Part shown: one piece after another, positions 1 through 13,503 of the stretch
Layout of the letters: each line of letters begins with the position of its first letter
Position numbering within the stretch: position 1 is the stretch's first letter
Assembly (NCBI RefSeq): GCF_030463565.1
Contig: NC_134653.1
Coordinates: 32,239,150-32,303,149 of the forward strand
Length of the DNA: 64,000 nt
Source of the DNA: Pelecanus crispus
Taxonomy: Eukaryota > Chordata > Aves > Pelecaniformes > Pelecanidae
Reading direction: 5' to 3'
Program-made: the position numbers and the translations under genes
The notes under the pieces: generated by a model
The model's database searches: none
What the model saw: only the letters and a program-made list of their open reading frames with translations
Told to the model about the DNA's origin: nothing

Positions 1-350
1 AGAAAAAAAAAAAGCTTCTCTATTCATCTATCCCTAACAAATACACGGAAGATTACATTGTAAATTTGGGTATTTACGCAGCCACCATTCAACATTAACA
101 AGAAGCAATCTAGACAGTGCTCACAAGAGGAGGGATGCACGTGGTGCAAGCATACCCCACCATCCATTCCTTCAGATGTCAGATAGACAAAGGTTTATGA
201 AAGGAACTTTTTTTTTCTCTCTAAAGGGTTAGAACAACATTTATAATCTCTCTTTAAACAGTAATCAACAGTTGAACCAGCTCATCCACAGGGGAGTCAA
301 CATAACAAGGCAGAAGCAGAATACTGGGTTTATTTTCTTTAAGTACAGGT
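1..350 (-). other. ORAI1: ORAI1 3' UTR, part
   Basis: This is the sequence directly downstream of the ORAI1 stop codon on the minus strand. It is AT-rich and has no coding potential that I recognise. An AATAAA hexamer on the minus strand lies at 329-334, only about 17 bases after the stop, so it is unlikely to be the main polyadenylation signal. The transcript probably continues past the left edge. The extent of the UTR is inferred, not seen. Confidence 0.6.
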
Positions 351-914
351 TTACGCAAAATGGGTAACAGCTGAGGAGATAGCATCACCTCTGTGATCCA
401 GCTGATCCTGGAGCCGTGCAAATTCAGCAAGTTCATTCAGTTCTTGAAATTGCCTGTCTGTTTTATGGCTCACCAGTGACCTGTAGAAGTGGACTGCAAA
501 CACAATGAAAATCAGTCCAAAGGGAACCATTATAGATGTTGATGCAATGGCTGCTGCCTGTCCTGATGTGATGGTAGAACTGTTGCTCTGGAGTGCGTTA
601 TCAGTTTTCTTTAAAGGAAGAAACTTCACCCAACACAGTAGCACCACCTCTGCAAGAAAGAGCAAAGTCCCAATGACAGTAGAAAATGCCCACGCAAGCT
701 CAATGTGCCGATGCATACGCTCATGAGGAGATTCCTTTACAGAGTTGAGATTATGCACATTGCTAACAGCCTCTATATTTGGAAGAATGCAGGTACTTAT
801 CATGAGTGCAAAAAGGTGAACTGCAACAAGGACAGTAGTACAGGCACTGAAAGCTATCAAGAGACCTTGAGGGTAGTCGTGTTCTGCGTCTAGCTGAACT
901 TCTACCATAGCCAC
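351..914 (-). CDS. ORAI1: ORAI1 coding exon 2 (calcium release-activated calcium channel protein 1)
   Basis: ORAI1 is the pore subunit of the CRAC channel. It sits in the plasma membrane, is gated by the ER calcium sensor STIM1, and carries store-operated calcium entry. This exon encodes 187 residues plus stop, most of the protein. It begins with VAMVEVQLD, which holds the selectivity-filter glutamate (human E106, residue 43 here). Three further membrane segments follow: around [42 protein letters not shown] and [18 protein letters not shown]. The C-terminal STIM1-binding helix [21 protein letters not shown] is essentially as in human. The TM3-TM4 extracellular loop is shorter than in human but keeps an N-glycosylation sequon (NSS). 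The acceptor AG is at 915-916, phase 0, and exon 1 ends at 13159. ORAI2 and ORAI3 are excluded by the loop and the C-terminus. The last residues ([10 protein letters not shown]) differ from mammalian ORAI1. Confidence 0.97.
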   Translation of the reverse strand: MAMVEVQLDAEHDYPQGLLIAFSACTTVLVAVHLFALMISTCILPNIEAVSNVHNLNSVKESPHERMHRHIELAWAFSTVIGTLLFLAEVVLLCWVKFLPLKKTDNALQSNSSTITSGQAAAIASTSIMVPFGLIFIVFAVHFYRSLVSHKTDRQFQELNELAEFARLQDQLDHRGDAISSAVTHFA

Positions 915-3900
915 CTGAAAAGGAAAAAAGAGAGAGATGCAATTACCTACACTGCATGTTATTTGACTATAGATTTAAGTTTAAATCACAAATAGATTTA
1001 TAGTTTTAAGTTTAAATCACATTTCCGGAAGATCATCTGATCCAAACAAAACAATAGCCTGCATTTAAATTTCTCTTCATGTCAATCCACACCCTTTTCA
1101 TTAGGACCAAATTCAGGTCTCAGCTATCAAGCAAAGGCCACTATTTTCATACTTACTGTTCTGTTGTAGAGCAAACCATCAGTATGCACAAAAGCTACTA
1201 AGAGCACAACCACCTTGCCACCTCCAGCTCATCCCCACAAAACAGCTGCACTTTGTGATCAACACACTTGGACTCTTAGAGTGAAACGTTTCTTCTTTCC
1301 TGTGTTATATTGTAGAGGCAGCTTTTGAGCTTTCACTATAGATTATAAATTTTGCTGGGTATTAGGAAATGTTTTGTGTCCCATACATATGTAGAATGAA
1401 TACCGTATGAAGTCTTTTGACATAAGCATCTATAACATGAAAGCCTGCGAAGGCAGCGGACTGCCTGTCACAACCTTGGTGGTCCTTTCTCCTTGGATAT
1501 TTGAAGTTCTGAAGAGCAGGAGCCTTTCATTAGAAAGATCACCTTTCCATGGGGCTCTCAGCTATATTCTTTCACCCAAAGTAAGTATTTACGCAGACTC
1601 TAGAACACAGATTCAAAACATGAAAGTCTCCACAATGTCCATGGCAGCCAAACAGGCCTGCTTGAGGCTGGAGGAAAGACAAACACTACTCTCCCAGAAA
1701 AGATACAGAGTGCTCCCAGACATCACCAGCTACTCTTAGTCTGGAAGCTATATCTAGCCTCCTCTCTGAGCAAGCAGTGCTATCTCACGAAGATGCTCCA
1801 AGGTCCAGTCCTCCACTATCGTATGCAGCCATGCCCTTTTATAAACTCAGATCTCCAAGCGTGCCTGTGCTTAAGGAGCAGAAATCAGTGTTAAATAACA
1901 GCACTAGGAAACTCATAAACCCAGCTCAAATATTTTTGATAAAGAAAATTAACTAGAATGCCTTTTAACAGTTTTTAAAACTGTCAGGTGGTTTTATACA
2001 TGTGCAATTGATGAGTGACATTAATCCCAGCAGCTCTCTTGAAAAATAATCTTTCCTGATAAATTTGCCTTTCAGACAAAGCACAGTTCCAAAGAGGGAA
2101 TAACGCAACAATGTCTCTACGGTTAGTGCTCTTTCTCAAAGGATCTCATTAAACAGACAAAATATGTTTAAAATGCAGAAGAAAAAAAAAAATCTAACAG
2201 CAATCTTAAATATAAACACATGTACACCATATAAGGAAGACAGAGAGGCTGCCATTCAGCACAGTTCAGACTGATCCACACCAGCCCTTTCTGCACTTTG
2301 GCTGCCCACTCTTGATCCTTCGTTGAAATGACTCAACTTGCTAGCCCAGCAAAAGCTACCCGGGTTAGGAAGTGGTGATCTTCGAGCTTAGCGAGCCGAG
2401 CTGTTTCTGCAACACCTCTGATGAACACTGAAGCTGGCACAGGCCCGTGTAACCGAGGAGGAAGCAGTGGTACCAGGACCTCAGACTCTTGGTAGCACTA
2501 AGCTATGAGCCTAGCTCGTCTGTAACATACCAGTTTGCACTCAAAAAGACCATGAAACCAGTTCCTACAACACAGTGCCTGAAACAAATTGTCTCTTTTG
2601 AGTCCCACTGATGTAAGTTTAGCTCATTACCACGTGCCACTAGTAATGGTTTAGACAGTACTCTGCCAGTAACATGTATTTCAAACACCTCAATTCTCGT
2701 CAAGCTGATATGAAGAAACTTTAATAAAGCGCGCGTAATATGGATGCAGGGAGACATAAAAACTAGGACCCAAAGGCAGCTGCAGAAACAGTAAGAACGT
2801 GCAAACGTCACTATTTTGCAAGAGCTGAGCCAAGCTATACCTGCTCTGGGATCCCATCTTCTTTGAAATGACTCAAAACGAGTCATTTTGACTCATTCTG
2901 TTTCCAGAACCAGCATGTTCCAGGACACCAGAACTCTTAACTGCTAACGCATCAAATACATTAAGCCAACTGAGGGTTTTGCTCAGACATGTTTCAACAG
3001 GCATTCAAGGCCATTTGCCAATATTTTAATTCCTTTATTGAAAGCTTTTATCGTCATAAGCCTAACCACCCAGCCAACTAGCAAACAGTTTCCAAGTGTT
3101 ACAAGAAACTCAACAAGAAATTATATTAATGCATATACAGTTCCTCCTCGAAGATTTAAAAATACCATTTCTCAACTGTGAGGAACTTCACATTTGAGAG
3201 GATAAACATTTGGTCGTTAGGTCTTTCTTCTGCAGGATTGCTTGTCAAGTCCCAACGTACTCGTGGGATGTTGGGCTTCCTGTGTTTTTCACAGAACAAT
3301 TGCAATCCTTCACCACCAAAGATTCATTTTCATACTTATCAAAGTTCGTTCTTGTACATTTTCTGGTGTATGTCTAGATTCAAAACCATCCAGCACAGCA
3401 AGACATTTTAATCCTTCATCCCAGTACTTACTACGTTAACATAAACATGACACTAAAGAGCTTCATAAGATGAAAACTTTATTTTCTCCTAAGAACTGAT
3501 GTATTTAATTTGCCAAATATTGAAGACATTTTATATTTCCATTAATCAATGTTTCTATGTAATAATGATATCAAGCATCTGATTTTGAAGTTCAGTCAGA
3601 CTCACTTAATTCCAACATACCACCTGTCCTGAAGCTGTTCTTACCATTTCAACAGAGCATCAAGAAGAAATCTTTTCTTTCTGTTCTTAGCCTAGTCTGA
3701 GCTAAAAGAAACGCTAAATAATTAACTTCCATCTAAATGTACCTATTTCTGATTTGGCTATAATTATATGCACAAGCAAAACAAAATCTTGCAAGAAACC
3801 AGCTTAATTTAAGCAGCATTCAGATACTCAGATAGCTCTGTGCCTAGACAGCCATCAATGGAATCATAGGGAGAACTACCTATTAAAAGGAGACGTCCAG

Positions 3901-6900
3901 ACCAGGAATCCAAGTTTTCCCATGTTAAAAAGACTTCATTTTAACACTGCCTGGGTATTTCCCTTAAAGAGTGACCCCAGGACTACCTACAACCATCATA
4001 CACTGATGGGATAGCTTAAACCCAAGTTCAAGCTACACAAGCAAGGCTTGAGTTTATATGGCTGACAAATAGATTAACAGAGACCTGCTTTGCAGAGGAA
4101 GTTTGTTGGGTAGGTAGGCCCCAAATAATCTCTCAGAAGAAGTCTTCTGAAATCCAGCAAGGCTGTAGCCGTTACTTAAGACTTGTCACAATTTACCCCA
4201 TGAGCAGGAAGGGTGTAACTTCCTTCAGCTCAAATCATACCATGCAATTCCTTACTGCAATTCCAAGTGTACTCTCTCTATAAAAATAATTGTGGGTAGC
4301 ATCAACATCACTTGAAAGATAGCTTAAGTACTAGTCTTCGAACATGTGCAAAATAAGCTGGCAGCCAAGCAGCCATACACACTGCCAATTATTCCCAGTT
4401 TGGGATGCTAACAAGGTGTGAATACGGCAGAAGCAGGGCAGTCAGCCATCCCAGCCTCGAAGCCTCGTGTACACCTTCACACGGCTGAAACTGCTAGAGG
4501 AAGGCCATGCACTAAAGCACCAAGGGGAGGGCAAGCTCCTAAAGGAGACTCCTAAAAAAGACCAGGACATCCCACAGCAGGGGTGCATGCCTGGGCCAGT
4601 TTCAGCATCTCTTCCCAACTCAGTCCCTCCCACAGTAGTTTTCATGCCAACCCAGCCCTGATGCTAAACGCCAAGGGAGCCCAGCATTAGGAATGGCACT
4701 TGAAGTTAAGTCATATTTGGCTACCCTGCCAACAAGCAATACAACCTCCTCTCCACAGCTGGAACCAAAGGGAAGAGTACTAGCTGCACCAACTGCTGGG
4801 CCAGGAAAGATCCTACACCAAAGTGAATAACAGAAATGCTGAAAGGGAGACAATAGCCGCCTGCTCTGAGAGAAAGCATCACAGTTTACCTGCTTGGGAG
4901 AATACAGCTGCTGGAAAAATACTTCTATTGATGCTGAAGGGATCACAGCTTTACAGGCTCAGCCCTCCAAAGGATGAGTAAGAGACTCCCACTTTGAACA
5001 TTCAGGGTATACTTACAAGACAGACACATTAGGTGCAGCTCCACAACACACTAACGACTCTTTGCAGACCACAAGTTCTCCAGCAAGGGAGTTTGATGTT
5101 TTTCTAAAACATACCAGTGACAAAATGTGATAGAAGCTACAGGATGTGTGCACAAGAAACAAAAGACACAAGAGGGTTTTTCATGGGTTCACAGACAGGA
5201 CAGGAAAAAATTACACTGAAGCTAACTAGCTGTACACAGACACCAGTAAGCAAAGAGAAAATGCACTAAGTTGCAGTTGTAACTGACACTGGTGTTAGAA
5301 ACACCATAAAAGCAGGAGTGGGGAAAGCAAGAAAACACTTCTCTTTCCCATTCATTTGGGATTAAGAGATACTTCAGAACTTACTTCAAATGGACACTTT
5401 TGGGGAAGTTGTAGGATGCAGAATGCCTGAAGGATTTCAAAGTCTACTGAAGTTGATGGAAGGTCTCCAGGGGGGCACAGCAAAGCCTCCTTGTGTTCAC
5501 ATCTGGCAGAGTAATTCCAGCTTGACCCATAAGTGAAAAATCAGTTCATGTTTTCTGTCTCCTCAAACTGTCAAGGAAGCTAATTTGGGAACCCTTTTAC
5601 TGTAAACTAGCAGAAAAACTGCCAACTCTTTTCAATTGCAAGTCTCTGTTCTTTACTTCCTGAGCCAAGCTTGAGCCAGGCACCTAAAACAAAAAGCTCC
5701 ATTATTCATTATGAGGCCCTGTGCCTGTTTTCAAACAGTGATGCAGAGCATCAGAAGTTCTTCCCTCCTTTGCTTGTGCTGCGATTTCAAAGTGCACAGA
5801 TCACAACTGCCCTTGTAAGGTAACACTTGCAAAAACAGGGCCCTGATGAGCTCATCTGGCATAATCCAAATCCACACAAAGCCTGAACTCATAGGTACAC
5901 GCTGATGTTCCACGCAGGAGGATGTTTTCCCGTGTACTCTATTAGGTTCCTCCACTGGTTCAGAAGACAGGCCCCTCAGGGCAGGAACTGTCATTGAGTC
6001 TGCACAGTATCCAATACAACAGGTTTCAGCACCTTCTCCTTCACCACTTTCAAAGCTTCTTTGAACACTTGCCACCTGATTTCTACTGTGCAGCTAGCTA
6101 CCATGCTGCAAGCATCGTGCCTTGCTGCATAATCATAGAATAACGTAGGTTGGAAGACACCTCAAGAGGTCATCTGGTCTAATCCCTGGCTCACAGAAGA
6201 GCTAACTTTAACTTCAGATCATCCTACACATATGACTGCCAAGGGCTGTAGTAAATCTGTCAAAGCTGTAAATCTGAAATACAGCTTCTTGACAAAATTA
6301 AAGGACTCTTGTGATGTTAGGATGCAGGACTGGAGTTCTCATAAGCCTAAAGAAGGTGGGCATTCAGATGCTTTCAAAGATAACTGAATTTGGGCACGCA
6401 ATCATGTTAAGCCCTGGATTTCAGTCACAGCAGCCTGAATACTATCATATTGCAAGAAATTTAACAACTTGCCTTCTAGAAGAATCTGCACTTCAATTTT
6501 ATTTAACGTTTAATATCTTGAAATAAGTTCATTTCACTTACTTGTGTATAATGCTTCCATGTCTTATTAGACCGGAGTGGCTTAAGAGAAGCTCCTGCTT
6601 TTAAATGAAAATCAAAATCCTGAATGCTCTGAAGGCTTCTATCCATACAAGAGCACTTACACAGGGCCTCTGATATTGACTCCACCATTTTGCAAGAAGT
6701 GAGCTGTGATATGCTAATAAAACAATTTTCACCAGCAATAACAATTAATACAAAGAACCAGTCACATACTTAGCTGCAAATGAAGCTCATATTGCTACTG
6801 AAACACAGGATAAGCAACTGTCCTGCTTTGTCACTTGTTTGTTTTTACTACAGCAGTGGGACAGAAATTAACGATTTGCTTAAAATTTTAGCATTATTCC

Positions 6901-9900
6901 CCAGTTTTATAAGCTACTAGACAGTATGCTGGCTTTACTCGGTTAGTTTTAATTCAAGCATAACGCAAGCTTCAAATTCAATTCCTGTTTTAAGATACGG
7001 GTTTCTGAAAGAATTAGTATCCAGGGAAAATAAAAGATTACAGGCAATGATCAGAAGGAAATGAAGAACTGTAGTAAGAGCCACCCATGTAGCAAGTTAT
7101 ATTGACACTCAACACTTTTAACACACAAAAAGGGTAACTCCTCTTTGTTATAATGTATAATAGCAACAGCAGTGAACAGGGTATCTGAGAGCTTTCTGAC
7201 TTAATCGCAGGCTTACATCTTTTTCAGAATCAGTAGCCACTGCTGTAGAGAAAAGGAAATAAAATGCCTTATCTGAGGTAAATCTGTACTATCTATGAGC
7301 TATTAATAGATTACTACTTCTCCTCCCCTTCCCTGCCAAGATGACTCTGAGCTCTGGTTGGCAAGATAGACAGTTTCAAAGCAGGCAGAGCCACAGCTAG
7401 TTCAAACTCCTCGCCACTTCTCCACTAGACGCATGGTTTTGGCTAAATACATTCTGTAACCCGGGGGGTTGCAGTCAACAACTACTGACAGCCCTGCAAA
7501 GGGATGGCTGTAGATTTGTCTCCCATTTGCCTCCCGTACCTCGCAAGATGCTACCTGACCAGACTAGGGCTCCAACTACAAGTGCTCTCCTGTCCTTTGT
7601 ACCTGACACATTCAGACAAGAATCACAGAGCAAGAAACCAGTCTTACTAAAAGTTGCTAAGTTTAAATATAGACAATCTGGTAATGACCCATTTAATGGA
7701 ATACTTTGAGAAGCTCTGGCTCTCAGTATGACCACATTCTTACGATGTCCCCTGCTTAAGCAGTTAGCCACCTTGCAGACTGCAACAAGCAAAACCCCTT
7801 CAGAAAGGACAACGTCAGTTTCAAACATCAGTCTTACTAAAGACGCCAACCACCTCTTAATGAACACAAGCCTAGAATTATCTGTATACCCTCGAAAGAT
7901 TGTTCTCACCTCCTCTTCGCTGGCCACAGCTACCATTCCTAAACAGGAAACCAATTAAGAGGTTAAGACAGTTTTTACACAGTCTAGCATGTCAGGAGTG
8001 GCTTAAAAGAAAGCTGCGGTGATCAAACATCACGGCTGCATTTTGTAAGGGTCCATCCACAGTGAGAGGATGATGCAAATCTTACCTGGAGAACAGTATC
8101 AGTGCCACATCTTCACCTCGCTGAACACACCAAGGCAAAATTGCAGACAGTTATCACTAAAATATTTTAATCAACACCTATCTGCAGAAATAGTTTCTTA
8201 CCTTCACTTGTTGCAGCTAGCACTAGACTTGACTACATCTAGTTAGCCATACAGCTACACGTGCAAGTGGCTCTTCATAGCACACGCTACTCTTAGCAGG
8301 AAACAAACTCCACGTACGTGGAAGTGGTTTCTACAAGTCTTGAGGTTCGCATCACAAGGTTATTTGAATAACAAATTCCATCCTCCACCCCATTGCTTGC
8401 CTATGTGTGGGACCACAGGGGGAAGTCGAGAACGAGATGGGTGTCATGGCATCTCTGGAAATTAGCAATCCTCTGGCTGTCTCCTCAGCTCCCGAGTCAG
8501 TCCGTCTCCATTTTCCTAACAATACTATTAACTCCCAGAGACAGAGGCGCAGAGCCAGGCTCTCACAGAGTGTCTGCACCATTCATTAAGAGTTATAAAC
8601 AACTCACAGAAAGACTCTGTATGAGTCAGAATCAGCCACCGGAAATTAAAAAAGATAAGTCAAAATAATGATCTTATTACTGGTTTTATACAGAAGAGAA
8701 TGTAAGGATCACTTATCCATTAGTCTAGAATCTTGACTCTGTGGATTATTGTATGTTGCAGAATGGCAAAACACACGAATATTTCCTAAAGCTAACACTG
8801 GAATACAAATACGGGATTTAATTTTATTTTGCTAGTAAACATGAAAAGGCAATACCCATATAATCGGAGTAAGTGAGAAGGCAGTATCTCTACAGTGTTA
8901 CTTACAACAAATCTATTCGATAAATGCAAGGTCAGATTAGACAGCACAGCAGGAAGAAGAAACAGTGGCTCAATATCACATTTACATCCTCCAAACTACA
9001 GCAGCCACAAGCAGCCACTCACAGCTGCTGTAGACATGAAACGGTAAGGGCCCTAAGCGTTCCACGCTGCCTGCCGTGCTCGTCTACAGCCTCGAGACAG
9101 GGATACTCAAAGGAGCAACAAAATGTTGTTTTCATGACTGGAATAGAAGAAACCCTTTATATGGGGGAAGATTCTTCAGAGCACAGTGCTAACCTGTAAG
9201 TGCAATAGCGGTATAAGAAAGTAAGTGGCGGCAGAAGCCGTGAAACCGGGCCTGTTAACGCTTTGCTGCAGGTTACAAGATGCAGCTGTTGCGTGTTATT
9301 CTAGCAGCAAGCCAGTTAAATACAGCTAAAACAACTTCTAGAGTATCTGTACAGCACTGACAGCAGCGGGGCCTGAGTTCTACCTAGCATTACTTCAACA
9401 TCGACTGTTATTATGGAAATCAGTTTCATAAATATTTATCAGTGCAGTCAGTCTTTTACAAAACATGACTGAAGCTGTCTTCAGAAGACCGTATTGGCTA
9501 TATTTCAAAGGCAAGAGTTGACAGTTCTTTGATGATATTCAATATTTGAAGTGTATATATTACCATCTAGACAACAGTCTAGTCAGCTTGAAACATTGGA
9601 GATATTCACAAGAAAAGTGTGCTCTCTGGTAACTGGTGTCTTCCAAATCCTAAATATAACTAAGTCAACCACAGGGGTTGTATAATTTAGATCCCTAATT
9701 CAGGCTCAGGTATTTTCACAGAGCTGTTAATCGGTGGATGGGAGGCAATGCTTGAGCTTTCCAGTTTCATGACCGTTGGGATCTAAGAACTTCCCTATGA
9801 TATTTGCAACTCTGGTATCATGATGTTGTCACACCTACTGCATGATGCATCCCTGATGACAAAATGATGCTAACAAGCCAACTTAATTGTTCAAACAAAA

Positions 9901-12900
9901 ATAACCTACCAGCAGCCTGTCTGCACTGGAGCTCTTGATACTGCTACTGCAGTGTGGCTGAGCTAGTGCTTGCAATATTGGATACCATCTGCAAAATATT
10001 TCCAGCATTGAGATAAACTGGATTAAGAAAGAAAGACAGGCATGGAGGGGGAAAGAAATCATACGTCAATATCTGGGCTGTAACACAGAAGTCAGAAATA
10101 CTCGATGCCTCCACTGGCACACGGAGGGAACCCTCTGTTCTTTCATGGACTACGCATACCCCACAATCTACAATTTCTTTACCTCTAACAGTTTGGGGGA
10201 TTGATATTACTTGCTGGCCCCATAAATTGGAAAAGCGTACTAAATGCAAGATTGTAAGCTTCATAGATTTCCTCTTAGATGTACGGCACTGGATGATAGC
10301 ATCCATGGAAACCTGCACAAAGTAAAATGCTCAGGTTTACTCGTGGGAGCTTGGCTTTAACATCAGCTTGCAACCACCAGACCCTGCAACTGTTTCCAAA
10401 CTTAACACACAGTGGCAAATCTTGATGTGTAGCTCTAAAATAAAACTAACTGTAAAACAGGTTTTTAATCAATCTTCTCCATGGAAGCATAACACTTCTG
10501 AGTTTGAAACCTGGCTGAGCATTTCATACTCTACGCATCACTGACCTGCACAATCTCCTCACTTTGGCACGCATCATTTAACCGGGGTATGTGTAAGCAA
10601 TCTTGAGGGAATAAACTGTGCAAAATGGCTGCATTTATGCACAAAATTAGTCCAAAATAAAGGAACAGTTTAGCAGGAATAAACGTAGCTCACACTAGAG
10701 GATGCAAATACTGTTTAATTAAAGAGCAAGGATCAACGGGGCTGGCATGAAAACGAGCACATTCCACTCCTGACAATTCCCATCAATTTGCTGGGTGGTC
10801 CTGGATGTGACATTTAGGCTCTTTCTTCCTAGTGTAGATAGGGAAAACAGAGGAACAATGAGGCTTAATTGCTGTTGTAAGCACTAGATTGTACTTTAGC
10901 AGCATTTTGTTCAAGTATCAGGTGCCAAAGAATCTGCTGAATTTAGTAAACAATGCATAGGCGTGACAGCAGAAAGAAGGCCCTGTTTTCTAAGGCAGAA
11001 GTGCAACTTTAAAAGATAAGCAAAGTTATTCAAAAGAAATCTAAAAATACTTGAAAGTCAGCTCTTCTGAAAATAGGAAGTCTCAGCTAGAGGACTACCT
11101 GTCGTAACAAAACCAATGAGATGACAAATTGATTTCCGGCATGATCTTGTTAAAAAAAGAAAAAAAAAAAAAGTGGAATTTTTCGAGAGAGGTAACTTCC
11201 AGAAAATTAAAATATGACGAATGTTCACATGTAACATTCCTGGCAACTAGAGATTTTGTTAATCAGAACAAAGTGGCTTTTTTCCTGAAATACCCTAAAA
11301 ACCATAAATTCAAAAGCAGCCGTTTTCAACTGCAGGACACCCAACTAGAACTTTTCCAGAGAATCACGAAGGAAGTAGAAGCAGCCTCACCTCATACATC
11401 CACGGGATTTTGAGAGTCCACGCAGCATGTATTTAGAGAAAAGCCAAAGGGACGTAAGAGATTAAATATGACTTTTAAATAACAGTATTTTTATTTATGC
11501 AGATGCAACCTCCCCTAGATGAAAATTTGTAAAAACCAACAGACAGCAGGGTTTTTTCTATGTTCTCTCTCTCAGTGTAAAAGCCTGACTCAAGAAACCA
11601 CCCTGACAAACTGCTGTGACACTGGAGAACAGGCGTACAGTAAGGAAAACTCATTAGCAGCAGCAGAGTATGAGCTACCAGCCTGATGCATGTTACCCAA
11701 GGAGAACCAACTCAAATACGCCGCTGCACTAACACAGTCGCCTGTCAGTCAACCTGAACAGCAGTCCACCACCACCCCTAAAGAGTTGTAGTCTGTTTTT
11801 AGCCATTGAAGGAGCACAGTGACATTTATTTGACCGTCAGAAGGCTGCTGCAAACCGGCTGCTATGTTCTCAAACAGCATCCTCTAATTAGAACAATGTC
11901 TCTTAAGGGGAACATATCTTACAGCTGAAAACACCTTGTTAAAAGCAGGGCAAAAATCAAAACAAAACAAATCAGAGCTGTACAATTGGGTATTTACAAT
12001 TATAGACGCACATTTAACACGGATGAATGCAGGGGCTGACTGCAGAGTTAGCAGCGTACTACATTAGAGGACTGGACATATGATGAAGCTTGTAAATGAC
12101 CATATTTCCATCTATATACAGCTTTCACTTGAGATCATTAGGATTACTGGACTGTGTTTCTATATCAAACCCGAAAGCAAAAAACATACTAATAAGAGAG
12201 ACGTTTCTAAAACATGCAGAAAACTCCAAAACTAAGCAACACGCAAGATTTCCTTAAAAAAAAATTACATAGAAACCTCGCAACTGCAGATGACTCGATG
12301 GATGTGATGAGCCGGGGGGCCACCGTCAACTTTAATCAGTTTTCTCTCTTAATTTATCTAAAACCAGCTCAAGTGCAACACCTGCCTTTGCATCCGTCTG
12401 CACACCGTGCCCGGCTGTGGGCTGGGAAGGGGAGTGGGAATGCGAAGTAGGGCAGCCCGGGAAGAGCCCTGGGGCTTTCTCCGCGCCGTGCTCTCGACAC
12501 CAGAGCGCCAAGCGAAGTCAAACACCGGAAAACAAAACAAAACCAAACCAAAAAAACCCCCACAACCCACGCTAACCTCCACATTTACAGCACCCAACGG
12601 TGTCCTCTGCCAGAGCAAGCGGGAGGAATGCCCCGCCAAGTGTGATTTTCGGTATGCCGAGCATCCTCCGCAGGAAAAACGGGCAAAAATTTAAAAATCC
12701 CGCACGAGGTATCGGAGCTACTTAGCGGAGACAAAAAGCCGTGAGGCAGCTCTTAACTTGTGGCACGACAGCTCTCCAGAGAACACGAGCCACCGCTGCG
12801 CCCTGCCGGGCTCCACCAGCCCCCATCCCGGGGCGGCCCCCGCGCCTCCCCCTCCGGCCCGGCCGCCGCCCGGGAGCGCTGGCCCCGGCCGCCCGGGGGG

Positions 12901-13158
12901 CTGAGGCCGCGGCGGGCCGGGCGCTGCGGGGAAGAGGCGCCAGGGCCCGCCCCGCTTCCCGCCGCCGCGGCCGCCTCAGGGGCTGCGCTCCTCTCCGCTC
13001 CCCCCCGCAGCCGCCAGCCCGAGGGGAGGCAGCGAGCTCCCCGGTCAGAAAAAGGAGAAGCGGCGGCACGGCTCCCCGCACCCAGCTCCCTGCTGCCGGG
13101 GAGGCCGCTGGGCCGCCTGCCAGGGCCCCCCGCCCGCCGTGCGAGGCCGGCCGCTCAC
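915..13158 (-). other. ORAI1: ORAI1 intron 1
   Basis: This 12.2 kb intron separates the two ORAI1 coding exons, with GT at 13157-13158 and AG at 915-916 on the minus strand. It is mostly AT-rich unique sequence. I see a short CR1 fragment at about 6131-6190 and small A/T homopolymers, for example near 2181-2193 and 11160-11172. Open frames here (such as 7475-7954, 159 codons, and 9944-10318) show no recognisable domain and no bias I trust. The GC-rich end from about 12.4 kb belongs to the promoter-proximal island. Confidence 0.9.
6131..6190 (-). mobile_element. CR1 LINE 3'-end fragment
   Basis: Read on the minus strand, the segment runs ACCAGATGACCTCTTGAGG, then a TTCCAACCTA motif, then ATTCTATGATT. 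This is the usual extreme 3' terminus of avian CR1 non-LTR retrotransposons. Only about 60 bases are recognisable, so the copy is heavily 5'-truncated or degraded. It lies in the same transcriptional orientation as ORAI1, inside its intron. Confidence 0.8.
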
Positions 13159-13272
13159 CATGGCGAAGCCGGAGAGCAGCGCGGAGGTGCGGCTGGAGGC
13201 TTTCAGCTTGGCGCGGCTCAGGTAGAGCTTCCGCCAGGACAGCGCCTGCATCGAGTGCTCGTTCAGGCTCAT
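13159..13272 (-). CDS. ORAI1: ORAI1 coding exon 1
   Basis: This exon encodes 38 residues starting [18 protein letters not shown], then the cytosolic helix leading into TM1 and ending LLSGFAM, followed by a GT donor at 13157-13158. It joins exon 2 in phase 0 ([11 protein letters not shown]), giving a 225-residue protein. The residue matching human R91 (SCID mutation R91W) is R28, in SSRTSALL. I chose the start at 13272 because the same frame upstream has no ATG before an in-frame TAG at 13357-13359. It corresponds to human Met64, the start of the short ORAI1-beta form. A further in-frame Met, the equivalent of human Met71, is residue 8. The exon is missing the roughly 63-residue proline- and arginine-rich N-terminus of mammalian ORAI1-alpha. 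Confidence 0.96.
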
Positions 13273-13450
13273 GGGCGGCGGGCGGAGGAGCGGAGCGGGA
13301 GGCGCACGGGGGTAGCGGCGGCTCCTTCCGGCGGCAGAGCGAGGGCACCAGCTGCGCTAACACCCCATGGCGCCCGGCGGCGGCTCCTGCCGGTGCTGGG
13401 GCCTCGCCTGCCGCCGCGCCGCTGCGAGCCTGCGCGCCGCCGCCCGCCGG

Positions 13451-13476
13451 GCACCGCCCCGCCGCCGCCTCATTGG
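13451..13476 (-). promoter_or_regulatory. ORAI1: CCAAT box and GC box upstream of ORAI1
   Basis: On the minus strand a CCAAT pentamer lies at 13472-13476, followed within about 20 bases by a GGGGCGGTGC GC box at 13451-13460. Both lie about 180-200 bases upstream of the ORAI1 start codon. NF-Y and Sp1-family factors bind such elements in CpG-island promoters. Their use here is inferred from position. Confidence 0.5.
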
Positions 13477-13477
13477 G

Positions 13478-13503
13478 CGGCCCGGCCCGGCCCGGCCCGG
13501 CCC
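13478..13503. repeat. (CCCGG)n short tandem repeat
   Basis: About five tandem copies of a CCCGG pentamer lie next to the CCAAT box in the ORAI1 promoter island. The tract is perfect over roughly 24 bases. Confidence 0.8.

Noticed and set aside
351-914. Alternative assignment of the left-hand gene to ORAI2 or ORAI3
   Set aside because: The C-terminus ([17 protein letters not shown]), [20 protein letters not shown] and the first exon match ORAI1 specifically.
7475-7954. 159-codon minus-strand frame in the ORAI1 intron
   Set aside because: It has no recognisable domain, and frames on the opposite strand over the same bases are equally open. It is probably chance.
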